From: Massilia sp. UMI-21 | GTDB lineage: Bacteria > Pseudomonadota > Gammaproteobacteria > Burkholderiales > Burkholderiaceae_D | Direction: 5' to 3' | DNA length: 64,000 bases | Assembly (NCBI GenBank): GCA_015277795.1 | Contig: CP063848.1 | Location: forward strand, 2,356,001-2,420,000 | Part shown: positions 33,787 to 43,325 of the stretch, piece after piece | Layout: each line of letters begins with the position of its first letter | How positions within the stretch are numbered: the stretch's first letter is position 1 | Translations under genes and position numbers: made by a program | Notes under the pieces: model-generated | Databases searched by the model: none | The model's input: only the letters and a program-made list of their open reading frames with translations | What the model was told of the DNA's origin: nothing

Positions 33787-34541
33787 GATAAACCGTGCTG
33801 GGTGATGCTGCCATCATGGCCAAGCGCGATCCACCCGCCACGGCGCGGCTCGACATCGAGCTCCCAGTCCGGCAACACGTAACGCAGCTTGCCGTCGGTC
33901 TCGTGCACGGCCGGCCGGTGCGTGTGCCCATGAATGATCACGCTGGCATCGGTGGCGTCGAACAGCGCCTGCACGGCCCCGGGCGCCACATCCATGATCT
34001 CGCAGGACTTGCCGGCCTGGGCCTCGCGGCTGCCTTCGCGCAGGCCGGCGATGATCGCCTTGCGCTGCGCCAGCGGCATGCCGAGGAATTGCCCCTGCCA
34101 TTCGCGGTCGCGGACCTGGGCGCGGAAGGCCATGTACTTGAGGTCGGCAGTGCACTGGGCGTCGCCGTGCACCAGGGCGATGCGCCTGCCGCCGGCCGTG
34201 ATGAGATGGGGTTCTTCCAGCAGGCTGAGCCCGGCCGCCTCGGCAAAGCCGGGCCCGACGAGAAAATCGCGGTTGCCGGCCAGCCAGTAAACGGCGGTGC
34301 CCGCATCGCTCACGGCGCGGATGGCAGCGATGACTTGCTGGTGGAATGGCTCGGCAAGATCGTCGTCGCCGGCCCAGTATTCGAAGATATCGCCGAGCAG
34401 GTAGAGCCGCTCGGCATGTATCGCGCGCCCGGCCAGGAAAGCCAGGAAGGCTTCGGCCGTGCGCGGATGTGCGGCCTGCAGGTGCAGGTCCGAGATGAAG
34501 AGCGCATACGGCGGGGGCGCCGAGGACGGGAGGGTGCTCAT
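33783..34541 (-). CDS. lpxH: UDP-2,3-diacylglucosamine diphosphatase LpxH
   Basis: 252 residues; hydrolyses UDP-2,3-diacylglucosamine to lipid X in lipid A synthesis, at the inner membrane. Calcineurin-like motifs present: ISDLHL (D-x-H), LGDIFEYW, LAGNRDFL and the final IHGHTHRP. All metal ligands are intact. ppiB lies upstream on the same strand, the lpxH-ppiB pairing common in beta- and gammaproteobacteria. Confidence 0.95.
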   Translation of the reverse strand: MSTLPSSAPPPYALFISDLHLQAAHPRTAEAFLAFLAGRAIHAERLYLLGDIFEYWAGDDDLAEPFHQQVIAAIRAVSDAGTAVYWLAGNRDFLVGPGFAEAAGLSLLEEPHLITAGGRRIALVHGDAQCTADLKYMAFRAQVRDREWQGQFLGMPLAQRKAIIAGLREGSREAQAGKSCEIMDVAPGAVQALFDATDASVIIHGHTHRPAVHETDGKLRYVLPDWELDVEPRRGGWIALGHDGSITQHGLS

Positions 34542-34581
34542 TGGATCGATGGGACTTGCCGCCCCCGGCGCACGTGCGGCA

Positions 34582-35073
34582 TCAGACGATTTCGGCCTTC
34601 TCGATGATGACCGGGTCGACCGGCACGTCGGAGTGCATGCCGCTGCGGCTGGTCTTCACGTCGTTGATCTGGTCGACCACGTCCTGGCCTTCGGTGACCT
34701 TGCCGAACACGGCATAGCCCCAGCCGTCCTGGCCCGGGTAGTTCAGGAAGGCGTTGTCCTTGGTGTTGATGAAGAACTGTGCCGAGGCCGAGTGCGGCGC
34801 CGAGGTGCGCGCCATGGCGATGGTGTACTTGTCGTTTTTCAGGCCGTTCTTGGCTTCGTTCTCGACGGTCGCGTCGGTCGGCTTCTGCTGCATGCCCGGT
34901 TCGAAGCCGCCGCCCTGGATCATGAAGTCCTTGATCACGCGGTGGAAGATGGTGTTGGTGAAATGACCCTTGTTGACGTAGTCGACAAAGTTGGCAACGG
35001 TTTTCGGCGCTTTATCGGCGTCGAGTTCGATGGTGATGTTGCCCTTGTTGGTGGTCATGCGAACGCTGGTCAT
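34582..35073 (-). CDS. ppiB: Cytoplasmic cyclophilin-type peptidyl-prolyl isomerase
   Basis: 163 residues without a signal peptide. Cyclophilin motifs FHRVIKDFMIQGG, SASAQFFINTKDN and GYAVFGKVTEGQDVV carry the catalytic arginine, phenylalanine and histidine-equivalent positions. Folds proline-containing loops in the cytoplasm. Second of two cyclophilin genes in a row; the upstream one is exported. About 43% of the backbone motifs are shared in order between the two, which suggests paralogy, judged by eye only. Confidence 0.95.
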   Translation of the reverse strand: MTSVRMTTNKGNITIELDADKAPKTVANFVDYVNKGHFTNTIFHRVIKDFMIQGGGFEPGMQQKPTDATVENEAKNGLKNDKYTIAMARTSAPHSASAQFFINTKDNAFLNYPGQDGWGYAVFGKVTEGQDVVDQINDVKTSRSGMHSDVPVDPVIIEKAEIV

Positions 35074-35135
35074 GTGCTGTCCTGTCCTTGGTTATTGTTA
35101 AAAGGTGTGTGTCGAAATCGAAGATTGCACATCCG

Positions 35136-35795
35136 CTATTTTACAAGCTTGTCGCCCTTGAGCACGGTCACGGATTGAATGAAGATCGGGGTCACCGGCA
35201 CGTTCTGCATGCCGCGTACGTCGTCCACCAGCACGCCCTTGATCTTGTCGACGACTTCCTGGCCCTTCACGACCTTGCCGAAGACGGTGTAGCCCGAGCC
35301 CTTGTAGTTCGGGTAATCGATGCCCGAATTGTCGGCCACGTTGATGAAGAACTGGGAGGTGGCCGAATCCGGGTGGTCTTCGCGCGCCATCGCGATGGTG
35401 TACGGCTGGTTCGACAGGCCGTTGTCCGATTCGTTCTTGACCGGCTTGTTGGTCTTGCGGCCCTCGAACTTCTCGTTCATGCCGCCGGCCTGGATCATGA
35501 AGCCGTCGATCACGCGGTGGAAGATCGTGCCCTTGTAGAAGCCTTGCTTGACGTACTGCATGAAGTTGGTCACGGTCTTCGGCGCCCGCTCCTCGTCGAG
35601 CTGGACGACGATGGCGCCCATCGAGGTCTTGATGGCCACTTGCGGGCCCTGCATGACAGGGGCGGCAGGGACGGCAACGGCGGCAGCGTCGACCGGCGTT
35701 TCCTGCGGCGCGGCCAGCGCGGCGCCGGACAGGAGCAGGGCGCCGGCGCCCAGGGTGATGCCCTTGAGCAGCGAGCGGCGGATCGAAGTGGTCAT
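35136..35795 (-). CDS. ppiA: Exported cyclophilin-type peptidyl-prolyl isomerase with Tat-like signal
   Basis: 219 residues. The N-terminus has IRRSLLKG, a twin-arginine motif of the S/T-R-R-x-F/L-L-K kind, followed by a moderately hydrophobic stretch ending GAALAAP, so export may use the Tat rather than the Sec path. Mature cyclophilin domain with FHRVIDGFMIQAGG, SATSQFFINVAD and GYTVFGKVVKGQEVV. Lies 63 bases upstream of ppiB on the same strand. Tat use is inferred from the motif. Confidence 0.92.
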   Translation of the reverse strand: MTTSIRRSLLKGITLGAGALLLSGAALAAPQETPVDAAAVAVPAAPVMQGPQVAIKTSMGAIVVQLDEERAPKTVTNFMQYVKQGFYKGTIFHRVIDGFMIQAGGMNEKFEGRKTNKPVKNESDNGLSNQPYTIAMAREDHPDSATSQFFINVADNSGIDYPNYKGSGYTVFGKVVKGQEVVDKIKGVLVDDVRGMQNVPVTPIFIQSVTVLKGDKLVK

Positions 35796-36038
35796 TGTCT
35801 AGGCTCTCCTCTGGTGGACACCGCGCAAGGCGGTGTCAAGTCTTTTCCCGAAAAATAAAGCTGAACCATATGCGGCCAGCCGGGATTTTAACAATGCTAT
35901 ACTTTGCGCAGAACGTCCCATTCTATCAAAGAAGAACAACACCAGAGGATTCAGACGATCTGGACGCACACCCGCCGTGCCTGCACTACCGTGCACCGCC
36001 GTCTCCGCCCCGATCCTCTCCCTCACCAGAATACACCC

Positions 36039-37424
36039 ATGAGCCAACTCAAGATTTACAACACGCTCGCGCGTGACAAGCAGGTATTTGTCCCGATGGA
36101 AGCCGGCAAGGTCGGCATGTATGTGTGCGGCATGACCGTCTACGACTACTGCCATGTCGGGCACGCGCGGATGATGATGGCCTTCGACGTGATCTATCGC
36201 TGGTTGCTGGCCTCGGGCTACGAGGTCAGGTATGTCCGCAACATCACCGACATCGACGACAAGATCATCCGCCGCGCGGTCGAGAACGGCGAGACCATCG
36301 GCCAGCTGGTGGCGCGCAACCTGCAATACCAGCATGAAGACATCGCCGCGCTGAACATCCTGCCGCCGAGCGTGGAGCCGCGCGCCACCGAGTACGTGCC
36401 GCAGATGCTGTCGATCATCGAGCAGCTCGAGTCGAAAGGCCTGGCCTACAAGAGCGATGACGGCGACGTCAACTATGCCGTGCGCGGCTTCGAAGGCTAC
36501 GGCAAGCTGTCCGGCAAGTCGCTCGACGACCTGCGCGCCGGCGAGCGCGTCGACGTTAGCGGCGGCAAGCGCGACCCGCTCGACTTCGTGCTGTGGAAGG
36601 CCGCCAAGGAGTCCGAACCCCTGGAAGCCAAGTGGGACTCCAAATGGGGCAAGGGTCGTCCGGGCTGGCACATCGAGTGCTCGGCCATGTCCTGCGCCAC
36701 CCTGGGCCAGCACTTCGACATCCACGGCGGCGGCGCCGACCTGCAGTTCCCGCACCACGAGAACGAGATCGCCCAGTCCGAAGGCGCGTTCGGCGGCAAG
36801 ATGGTCAACTACTGGATCCACAACGGCTTCGTGCGCGTGGACAACGAGAAGATGTCCAAGTCGCTGGGCAATTTCTTCACCATCCGCGACGTGCTCAAGC
36901 AGTACGATGCCGAAGTCATCCGCTTCTTCATCCTGCGCGCGCACTACCGCAGCCCGCTGAACTATTCGGACGTCCACGTCGACGACGCCAAGGCTGCGCT
37001 GACCCGCCTGTACACCGCACTCTCGACGGTCGACATCGGGCTTGATGCCCCTGCCGTGGACTGGGACGAGGCCCATGCCGTCCGGTTCCGCGAGGCGATG
37101 GACGACGATTTCAACACGCCGCTGGCGGTGGCCGAGCTGTTCGACCTGGCCGGCGAAGTCAACCGCAGCAAATCGATCGTGGCCGCGCGCCAGCTGAAGG
37201 CCCTGGCCGGCGTGCTGGGCCTGCTCGAGCGTGCGCCGCAGGCCTACCTGCAGGGCGGTGAGCCGGGTGGCGACGCGAATATCGATGAGGCCATCGCGCG
37301 CCGCGCCGCCGCCAAGAAAGACCGCAATTTTGCCGAAGCGGATGCCATCCGCGCCGAACTGACTGCCGCCGGGATCATCCTGGAAGACAAGCCGGACGGA
37401 ACGACGACCTGGCGCCGCGCATAA
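36039..37424 (+). CDS. cysS: Cysteinyl-tRNA synthetase
   Basis: 461 residues from the ATG at 36039 (conserved start [18 protein letters not shown]); the frame is open further upstream but unlike the family. Class I synthetase with the HIGH-type motif CHVGHARMM, zinc ligands around CGMTVYD, IECSAMS and the HHENE pair, and KMSKSLGN. Attaches cysteine to tRNA-Cys. Its stop overlaps the glycosylase start by one base (TAATG). Confidence 0.97.
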   Translation: MSQLKIYNTLARDKQVFVPMEAGKVGMYVCGMTVYDYCHVGHARMMMAFDVIYRWLLASGYEVRYVRNITDIDDKIIRRAVENGETIGQLVARNLQYQHEDIAALNILPPSVEPRATEYVPQMLSIIEQLESKGLAYKSDDGDVNYAVRGFEGYGKLSGKSLDDLRAGERVDVSGGKRDPLDFVLWKAAKESEPLEAKWDSKWGKGRPGWHIECSAMSCATLGQHFDIHGGGADLQFPHHENEIAQSEGAFGGKMVNYWIHNGFVRVDNEKMSKSLGNFFTIRDVLKQYDAEVIRFFILRAHYRSPLNYSDVHVDDAKAALTRLYTALSTVDIGLDAPAVDWDEAHAVRFREAMDDDFNTPLAVAELFDLAGEVNRSKSIVAARQLKALAGVLGLLERAPQAYLQGGEPGGDANIDEAIARRAAAKKDRNFAEADAIRAELTAAGIILEDKPDGTTTWRRA

Positions 37425-38113
37425 TGGCGGCCGACAAGGACAAGTCCGCCGCCTCCGGCATGCAGGACGCGCAGGTCGCCCACGACACGCCACAGGACGA
37501 GCTTTCCGTTCCCGCCTACTGGGCGGAAGCGAAGGCCGAGCTCATGGGGCGCGACCGCATCATGGCCAAGCTCATCCCGCAGTTCGGCGACCTGCACCTG
37601 CGCGGCCATCCCGACCCGTTCACCACGCTGGCGCGTTCGATCGTGGGCCAGCAGGTGACGCCGAAGGCGGCCGACGCGGCCTGGGGCAAGTTGCTGGCGA
37701 TCTGCCCCAGGCTCTCGCCGAGCCAGGTGCTCAAGGCCGGCGCCGTCGAGCTGGCCGGCTGCGGACTGTCCAAGCGCAAGACCGAATACATCCTCGACCT
37801 GGCCGACAGCTTCAAGGCCAAGCGCGTCCATGCCGACCAGTGGTCGCGGATGGCGGACGAGGCCGTCATCGCCGAGCTGGTCCGGATCCGCGGCATCAGC
37901 CGCTGGACAGCGGAGATGTTTTTGATATTTAATCTGCTCCGTCCAAACGTGTTGCCGCTCGACGATCCCGGCCTGATCCAGGGTATCAGCCAGAATTACT
38001 TCTCTGGCGAACCCGTTTCCCGCAGCGATGCACGCGAGGTGGCAGCCAACTGGGAGCCCTGGCGAACGGTGGCAACCTGGTATTTATGGCGAAGCCTCGA
38101 TCCGCTGCCTTGA
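37424..38113 (+). CDS. DNA-3-methyladenine glycosylase II (AlkA-like, HhH-GPD)
   Basis: 229 residues. Helix-hairpin-helix/GPD glycosylase: SIVGQQVTPKAADAAW, the LVRIRGISRWTAEMFLIF hairpin, and the catalytic aspartate in LPLDDPGL. No iron-sulphur cysteines, so it groups with AlkA/Mag rather than EndoIII. Removes alkylated bases. Start overlaps the cysS stop, a pairing seen in related betaproteobacteria. No LexA-type or Ada-box was noticed upstream. Confidence 0.9.
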   Translation: MAADKDKSAASGMQDAQVAHDTPQDELSVPAYWAEAKAELMGRDRIMAKLIPQFGDLHLRGHPDPFTTLARSIVGQQVTPKAADAAWGKLLAICPRLSPSQVLKAGAVELAGCGLSKRKTEYILDLADSFKAKRVHADQWSRMADEAVIAELVRIRGISRWTAEMFLIFNLLRPNVLPLDDPGLIQGISQNYFSGEPVSRSDAREVAANWEPWRTVATWYLWRSLDPLP

Positions 38114-38236
38114 TCGCTCTTTGATCGATCACTCGGTTCGGGTACGGTAGAATAACGCCCAAAACAGGGGTCCGCGAGACCCGGTGCATGCTGCGCGAAC
38201 GGAAACGCTGCGGCCACCAAATAATCCGGAGGTACA

Positions 38237-39214
38237 ATGACTAAAACAACTTTCCTCAATTTTGAGCAGCCAATCGCCGAGCTGGACTCCAAGATTGAAG
38301 AGCTGCGCTTCGTGCAGGACGACTCCGCCGTCGACATCTCCGAAGAGATCGACCGCCTGGCCAAGAAAAGCCAGCAGCTGACCAAGGACATCTACGCCAA
38401 GCTGACCCCGTGGCAGGTGTCGCAGATCGCGCGCCACCCGCAGCGTCCGTACACCATGGACTACGTGAACGCGATCTTCACCGATTTCCACGAACTGCAC
38501 GGCGACCGCAGCTTCGCCGACGACCAGTCGATCATCGGCGGCCTGGCCCGCTTCAACGGCCAGGCCTGCATGGTCATCGGCCACCAGAAGGGTCGCGACA
38601 CCAAGGAGCGCGCGATGCGCAACTTCGGCATGCCGCGCCCGGAAGGCTACCGCAAGGCCATGCGCCTGATGAAGCTGGCCGAGAAATTCAACCTGCCGAT
38701 CTTCACTTTCGTGGACACCCCGGGCGCCTTCCCGGGCATCGACGCCGAAGAGCGCGGCCAGTCCGAAGCGATCGGCCACAACCTGTACGTCATGGCCGAG
38801 CTCAAGGTGCCCCTGATCGCCACCATCATCGGTGAAGGCGGTTCGGGCGGGGCACTGGCCATTGCCGTCGGCGATGCCGTGCTGATGCTGCAGTATTCGA
38901 CCTACTCGGTGATCTCGCCGGAGGGCTGCGCCTCGATCCTGTGGAAGACCTCGGAGCGCGCCAGCGACGCCGCCGACGCACTCGGCCTGACCGCGCACCG
39001 CCTGAAGGCGATGGGCCTGATCGACAAGATCGTCAACGAACCGCTGGGCGGCGCCCACCGCGATCCGAAGCAGATGGCGCAGTTGCTCAAGCGCGCGCTG
39101 GCCGACACCCTGCGCCAGTTCCAGGGCATGAAGACCAAGGACCTGCTCGAAGCCCGTCACGCGAAGCTGATGAGCTACGGCAAGTTCAAGGAAACGCTGC
39201 CGCGCGAAGAGTGA
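38237..39214 (+). CDS. accA: Acetyl-CoA carboxylase carboxyltransferase subunit alpha
   Basis: 325 residues; with AccD transfers the carboxyl from biotin to acetyl-CoA to make malonyl-CoA. Standard start [19 protein letters not shown] and the crotonase-fold blocks [22 protein letters not shown] and [11 protein letters not shown] forming the oxyanion hole. GGAGG lies 8 bases before the ATG. tilS starts inside its stop (GTGA), so the pair is translationally coupled. Confidence 0.97.
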   Translation: MTKTTFLNFEQPIAELDSKIEELRFVQDDSAVDISEEIDRLAKKSQQLTKDIYAKLTPWQVSQIARHPQRPYTMDYVNAIFTDFHELHGDRSFADDQSIIGGLARFNGQACMVIGHQKGRDTKERAMRNFGMPRPEGYRKAMRLMKLAEKFNLPIFTFVDTPGAFPGIDAEERGQSEAIGHNLYVMAELKVPLIATIIGEGGSGGALAIAVGDAVLMLQYSTYSVISPEGCASILWKTSERASDAADALGLTAHRLKAMGLIDKIVNEPLGGAHRDPKQMAQLLKRALADTLRQFQGMKTKDLLEARHAKLMSYGKFKETLPREE

Positions 39215-40641
39215 GCTCCACCAAGGCCGGGCGCCGTCCCGGCGTGAACCTTCCGGCAGTCTTTGCGCAGGCCATGGATGGCCTGCGCGCAAGCTATTCC
39301 CCCACCTCGATCGCGATCGCCTGCAGCGGCGGTCTCGATTCGATGGCGCTGCTGCGGCTTGCGCACGCCTGGGCAGGGCAGGACATTCCCCTGCATGCCT
39401 TCCACGTCCACCACGGGCTGAGCCCCAACGCCGATGCCTGGCTGGCCCACTGCGAGCAAGCCTGCGCGGCGCTCGGCGTCGCCTTCGACCATCGCCGCGT
39501 CGCGGTCGTGAAGGGCAGGGACGGGCTCGAGGCGGCGGCGCGCAAGCTGCGCTACCGCGCGCTCGGCGACATGTGCGTGCAGCACGGCGTGCCATTGCTG
39601 CTCACCGCCCACCACCTCGACGACCAGGCCGAGACGGTCCTGCTGCAACTGCTGCGCGGTTCCGGCCCGGCCGGCCTGTCGGGCATGGACGCGGCAAACC
39701 GCGCACCCGGCCTGCTGGGCGACGCGGCGCTGGTGATGGCGCGGCCGCTGCTGCCCTGCGCGCGCGCCCAGCTCGAGGATTTCGCGCGCGCCGAAGGCCT
39801 GGCCTGGGTCGAGGACGAGTCGAACAGCGACCCGCGCCATGCGCGCAATGCGCTGCGGCACGCGGTGATGCCGGCCCTGGCCGCCAGCTTCCCGGGTTTC
39901 CAGCAGCGCCTGGCGCGCGGCGCTGCCCACGTACAGTCGGCCCAGCGCATCCTGGACGAAGTGGCGGCCCAGGACCTGGCCGCCTGCCTCGACGGCGAAG
40001 CGGTCGTTCTCGCGCGCGTGCAGCAACTCAGCCGCGACCGCGCCGACAACATGCTGCGCCACCTGTTTGCCAGCCGCGGGCTGGCCATGCCATCGACCGC
40101 CTGGCTGGGCGAAATGCTGTCCCAGCTGTTCTCGGCGCGCGAGGATGCCCAGCTGAAGATGACGCATCCGGCCTGCCATATCCGCCGCCATCGCGGCAGG
40201 CTCCATATCACGCCGAAGCTGCCTGAGCTGGCCGGCATGCGCGACCCGGACGACGAAGGCGTGCTCGTCAAGGAAGGCGAAGGCTTCCTGTGGCGCGGCG
40301 AGGCTGCGCTGGCGTTTCCGGCCTACGGCGGGGTGCTGCACTTCGAGCAGGCGGCGCAGGGCTTCGATCCGGCCTGGCTGCGCAGCCGGCCCTTGACGAT
40401 CGACTTTCGCAAGGGCGGTGAACGCCTCAAGCCGGCCGCCAACCGCCCGACCCGCGGCCTGAAGGCGCATTACCAGGCGCTGGGCGTGCCGGCCTGGGAG
40501 CGCGAACGCGCCCCGGTGATCTGGGCCGAGCGGGAGCTCCTGTTTGCCGCCGGCATCGGCATGGATTGCCGCCATCTGCGGCAAGGGCAGGGCGCATGCA
40601 TCGCACTGCGCTGGGTGGCCGACCCGCTCCAGGGCGGGTAA
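39211..40641 (+). CDS. tilS: tRNA(Ile)-lysidine synthetase TilS
   Basis: 476 residues from the GTG at 39211, in a GTGA overlap with accA. PP-loop ATPase motif SGGLDSM (about 38-44), followed by the TilS core ([45 protein letters not shown]) and the C-terminal tRNA-binding domain with [10 protein letters not shown]. Converts cytidine 34 of tRNA-Ile(CAU) to lysidine. The start gives the expected N-terminus close to the ATPase domain. Confidence 0.94.
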   Translation: MSSTKAGRRPGVNLPAVFAQAMDGLRASYSPTSIAIACSGGLDSMALLRLAHAWAGQDIPLHAFHVHHGLSPNADAWLAHCEQACAALGVAFDHRRVAVVKGRDGLEAAARKLRYRALGDMCVQHGVPLLLTAHHLDDQAETVLLQLLRGSGPAGLSGMDAANRAPGLLGDAALVMARPLLPCARAQLEDFARAEGLAWVEDESNSDPRHARNALRHAVMPALAASFPGFQQRLARGAAHVQSAQRILDEVAAQDLAACLDGEAVVLARVQQLSRDRADNMLRHLFASRGLAMPSTAWLGEMLSQLFSAREDAQLKMTHPACHIRRHRGRLHITPKLPELAGMRDPDDEGVLVKEGEGFLWRGEAALAFPAYGGVLHFEQAAQGFDPAWLRSRPLTIDFRKGGERLKPAANRPTRGLKAHYQALGVPAWERERAPVIWAERELLFAAGIGMDCRHLRQGQGACIALRWVADPLQGG

Positions 40642-40648
40642 GGAGTTT

Positions 40649-40693
40649 CTATACGAAAAAGGTATTACTTTATTTTCTTTTCGTATAGCTTTT
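40649..40693 (+). terminator. AT-rich hairpin between tilS and lysC
   Basis: CTATACGAAAA (40649-40659) pairs perfectly with TTTTCGTATAG (40678-40688), 18-base loop, followed by CTTTTT. Probably ends the accA-tilS transcript; the lysC promoter would then lie between here and 40782. Confidence 0.55.
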
Positions 40694-40782
40694 TCTCCCA
40701 AGCCGGCTTGTGATACTGCGCTGCAGCATGCTAGAGTAAAGATCTCCCTTTGATCTTTCAACAAGCTGGAACCCTTCCTGAT

Positions 40783-42030
40783 ATGGCTTTAATTGTCCAC
40801 AAATATGGCGGAACGTCGATGGGCTCGACGGACCGTATCAAGAATGTCGCGGCCCGTGTGGCGAAGTGGCATGATGCCGGCCACCAGATCGTGGTCGTGC
40901 CTTCCGCAATGTCCGGTGAAACCAACCGCCTGATTTCGCTGGCCAAGGAAATCATGCCGCAGCCGGATCCGCGCGAACTGGACATGATTGCCTCGACCGG
41001 CGAGCAGGTTTCGGTCGGCCTGCTGGCGATGGCGCTGCTGGCGACCGGGAAGGACGCGGTGTCCTACACCGGCTGGCAGGCGGGCATTCGCACCGACTCC
41101 TCGTTCACCAAGGCGCGCATCCAGTCGATCGACGACACCCGCGTGCGCGGCGACCTGGAAGCCGGCAAGATCGTCATCATCACGGGTTTCCAGGGCATGG
41201 ACGATGAGGGCAATATCTCGACGCTGGGCCGGGGCGGTTCCGACACCTCGGCGGTGGCGATCGCGGCCGCACTCAAGGCCGACGAGTGCCTGATCTACAC
41301 CGACGTCGACGGCGTCTACACGACCGATCCGCGCGTGGTGGACGAGGCGCGCCGCCTGACCAAGATCACCTTCGAGGAAATGCTCGAACTGGCGTCGCTG
41401 GGCTCGAAAGTGCTGCAGACGCGTTCGGTCGAATTCGCAGGTAACTACCAGGTCCCGACGCGCGTGCTGTCGTCGCTGACCGACCCCCTGATGCCGCTGG
41501 ACGAAGAAGCGCAGTCCGGCACCCTGATTTCGTTTGAGGAAGAAAGCAACATGGAACAAGCCGTCATCTCCGGTATCGCCTTCAATCGCGATGAAGCCAA
41601 GATCACCGTCCTGGGCGTGCCGGACAAGCCGGGCGTCGCCTTCCACATTCTGGGGCCGATCGCCGACGCCAACGTCGAAGTGGACATGATCATCCAGAAT
41701 CAGTCGGTGGACGGCAAGACCGACTTCACCTTCACCGTCTCGCGCAACGACTACGTCAAGGCGATGGCGGTGCTGGAATCGCAGCGCGAGTCGCTGGGCG
41801 CCGCCAAGATCCTGGGCGACGCGAAAGTGTCGAAGGTATCGGCGGTCGGCGTCGGCATGCGCAGCCACGTCGGCGTGGCCTCGCAGATGTTCCGCACCCT
41901 GTCGGAAGAGGGCATCAATATCCTCATGATTTCGACCTCGGAGATCAAGATTTCGGTGCTGATCGATGAGAAATACATGGAGCTGGCAGTGCGCGCCCTG
42001 CACAAAGCTTTTAACCTCGAGCAAGCTTAA
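40783..42030 (+). CDS. lysC: Aspartate kinase
   Basis: 415 residues; phosphorylates aspartate, the first step to lysine, threonine and methionine. Amino-acid kinase domain begins VHKYGGTSMGS and includes GRGGSDTSAVAIAAAL and IYTDVDGVYTTDPR; two ACT domains for feedback control occupy about 265-415. An in-frame ATG at 41551 with GAGGA about 10 bases upstream could start a separate ACT-only subunit, as known for alpha2beta2 aspartokinases. Confidence 0.96.
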   Translation: MALIVHKYGGTSMGSTDRIKNVAARVAKWHDAGHQIVVVPSAMSGETNRLISLAKEIMPQPDPRELDMIASTGEQVSVGLLAMALLATGKDAVSYTGWQAGIRTDSSFTKARIQSIDDTRVRGDLEAGKIVIITGFQGMDDEGNISTLGRGGSDTSAVAIAAALKADECLIYTDVDGVYTTDPRVVDEARRLTKITFEEMLELASLGSKVLQTRSVEFAGNYQVPTRVLSSLTDPLMPLDEEAQSGTLISFEEESNMEQAVISGIAFNRDEAKITVLGVPDKPGVAFHILGPIADANVEVDMIIQNQSVDGKTDFTFTVSRNDYVKAMAVLESQRESLGAAKILGDAKVSKVSAVGVGMRSHVGVASQMFRTLSEEGINILMISTSEIKISVLIDEKYMELAVRALHKAFNLEQA

Positions 42031-42130
42031 CAATTTTCAAAATTTTTGGGCGTGCGTCCTTGACGCAACGAACCCCAGCCCTTAAGATGCCTGCACTCAG
42101 CGCTGACTGACAAGTTAGTTGGCGCTGATG

Positions 42131-42223
42131 GGAGACGTGGCCGAGTGGCCGAAGGCACTTCCCTGCTAAGGAAGCATACGGCTTATACCCGTATCGTGGG
42201 TTCGAATCCCACCGTCTCCGCCA
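42131..42223 (+). tRNA. tRNA-Ser(GCT)
   Basis: 93 bases including encoded CCA. Acceptor GGAGACG/CGTCTCC with discriminator G, long variable arm of the serine type, anticodon GCT in loop CTGCTAA, T arm GTGGGTTCGAATCCCAC. Reads AGC and AGU. The acceptor 3' strand and CCA fall inside a long inverted repeat that continues into the terminator. Confidence 0.97.
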
Positions 42224-42282
42224 AGTTGCAAATAAAGAAGCCACCCATCGGGTGGCTTTTTTATTTGTAACTTGCGGAGACG
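42213..42282 (+). terminator. Very long hairpin joining the tRNA-Ser 3' end to its terminator
   Basis: The arms 42213-42246 and 42250-42282 are complementary over 33 positions (31 Watson-Crick, two G-U, one bulged C) around the loop ATC. The inner part, GCCACCC-ATC-GGGTGGC followed by six T, is a standard terminator. The outer part includes the tRNA 3' acceptor strand, discriminator and CCA on one side and a second copy of the GGAGACG 5' acceptor sequence on the other. Confidence 0.85.
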
Positions 42283-42428
42283 AGCGCAACGCCTCCCATT
42301 GGTCGGCTTTGCCCTGTCGCGCTTTGCGGGTGTCGCCAAGGCGAGAGATTCGAAGGGTCGCGCGTACTCGCGCGACCGCGGCCCGCGGGACGTGGGCGAA
42401 TCCCTGCCTGCACGGAGATGCAAGTGCC

Positions 42429-42477
42429 GAAGCCACCCATCGGGTGGCTTTTTTATTTGTAACTTGCGGAGACGAGC
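42429..42477. repeat. 49-base direct repeat of the tRNA-Ser terminator segment
   Basis: Identical over 49 bases to 42237-42285: the terminator stem, T tract and the arm ending GCGGAGACGAGC. The similarity continues with gaps to CCCATTGGTCG. The segment between the copies has tRNA-like fragments (CGAATCCC near 42399-42406). Looks like the remnant of a duplication. Confidence 0.85.
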
Positions 42478-42500
42478 AAAGCCCCCATTGGTCGCTCAAC

Positions 42501-43325
42501 TCAATGCGCCACCATCACCGGCAACGGCGCGCGGTCCAGCAGCGCGCGGGTGACGCCGCCCAGCACGATCTGGCGGTAGCGGCTGTGACCGAAGGCGCCG
42601 GTGACCAGCAGGCCGGCGCCGGCGGTGCGGGCGATGCCGATCAGGGCGTCGCCGGCCGAGGCCTGGGTACGCTCCACGACCACCTCGACCCGCACGCCGT
42701 GGCGCGCCAGGTAGAGCGCCATGTCGGCGCCCGGTTCTTCGCCGTGCAGGCCGGTTTCCAGGTCGGGGTTGACCAGCGCCAGGCGCACGGTCTGGGCGCG
42801 TGTCAGGACCGGCATCGCGCCGGCGATGGCGCGGATCGCCTGGGCGCTGCCGTCCCAACCGACCACGACGCTGTCGGCGATCGGCTCGTCGGCGTAGGAA
42901 GGCGGCACCACCAGCACCGGGCGCACACCGTGCATCGCCAGGTACTGCGGCAGCCCGCGCACCGTGGTGGCGTCGCCGGCGTCCTGGCCGGTGACCACCA
43001 GGTCGGCATAGCGCGCCTGCAGCAGCAGGGCGTCGCGGTTCTCGTCCTCGACCATGCGTTCCTCGAACGAGGCGACGCCCAGCTGGCGCGCGCGCTCGGC
43101 GAAGCCTTGCAGACTGTCGCGGGCGAGCTTGCGCAGGGAATCGAATTCGCTGATCGGCGTCACCGCCATCGAGCCGGTCAGCATGGCGTAGGCAGGCCAG
43201 GACATGCCGGTGGCGGCGCAGCCGACCAGGTGCGCCTCGTGCGCATTGGCAAGCCAGGCAGCGGCGCGCAGGCGGGCATCGGTCAGCTTGCTCTCGTCGA
43301 CATGGACAATGATGGTCTTGAACAT
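42501..43325 (-). CDS. Tandem-domain universal stress protein
   Basis: 274 residues from the ATG at 43325 (AGGAGG upstream). Two UspA domains (about 1-150 and 153-274): MFKTIIVHVDESKLTDARL opens the first; the second has VVVGWDGS and the ATP-binding GAFGHSRYRQIVLGGVTRALL. Such two-domain proteins respond to starvation or low oxygen. No operon partner. Annotated length excludes an upstream in-frame extension that lacks a ribosome site. Confidence 0.92.
   Translation of the reverse strand: MFKTIIVHVDESKLTDARLRAAAWLANAHEAHLVGCAATGMSWPAYAMLTGSMAVTPISEFDSLRKLARDSLQGFAERARQLGVASFEERMVEDENRDALLLQARYADLVVTGQDAGDATTVRGLPQYLAMHGVRPVLVVPPSYADEPIADSVVVGWDGSAQAIRAIAGAMPVLTRAQTVRLALVNPDLETGLHGEEPGADMALYLARHGVRVEVVVERTQASAGDALIGIARTAGAGLLVTGAFGHSRYRQIVLGGVTRALLDRAPLPVMVAH

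Noticed and set aside
35904..36038. N-terminal extension of cysS
   Set aside because: The open frame extends upstream but the conserved protein start begins at 36039; the extension is unlike the family.
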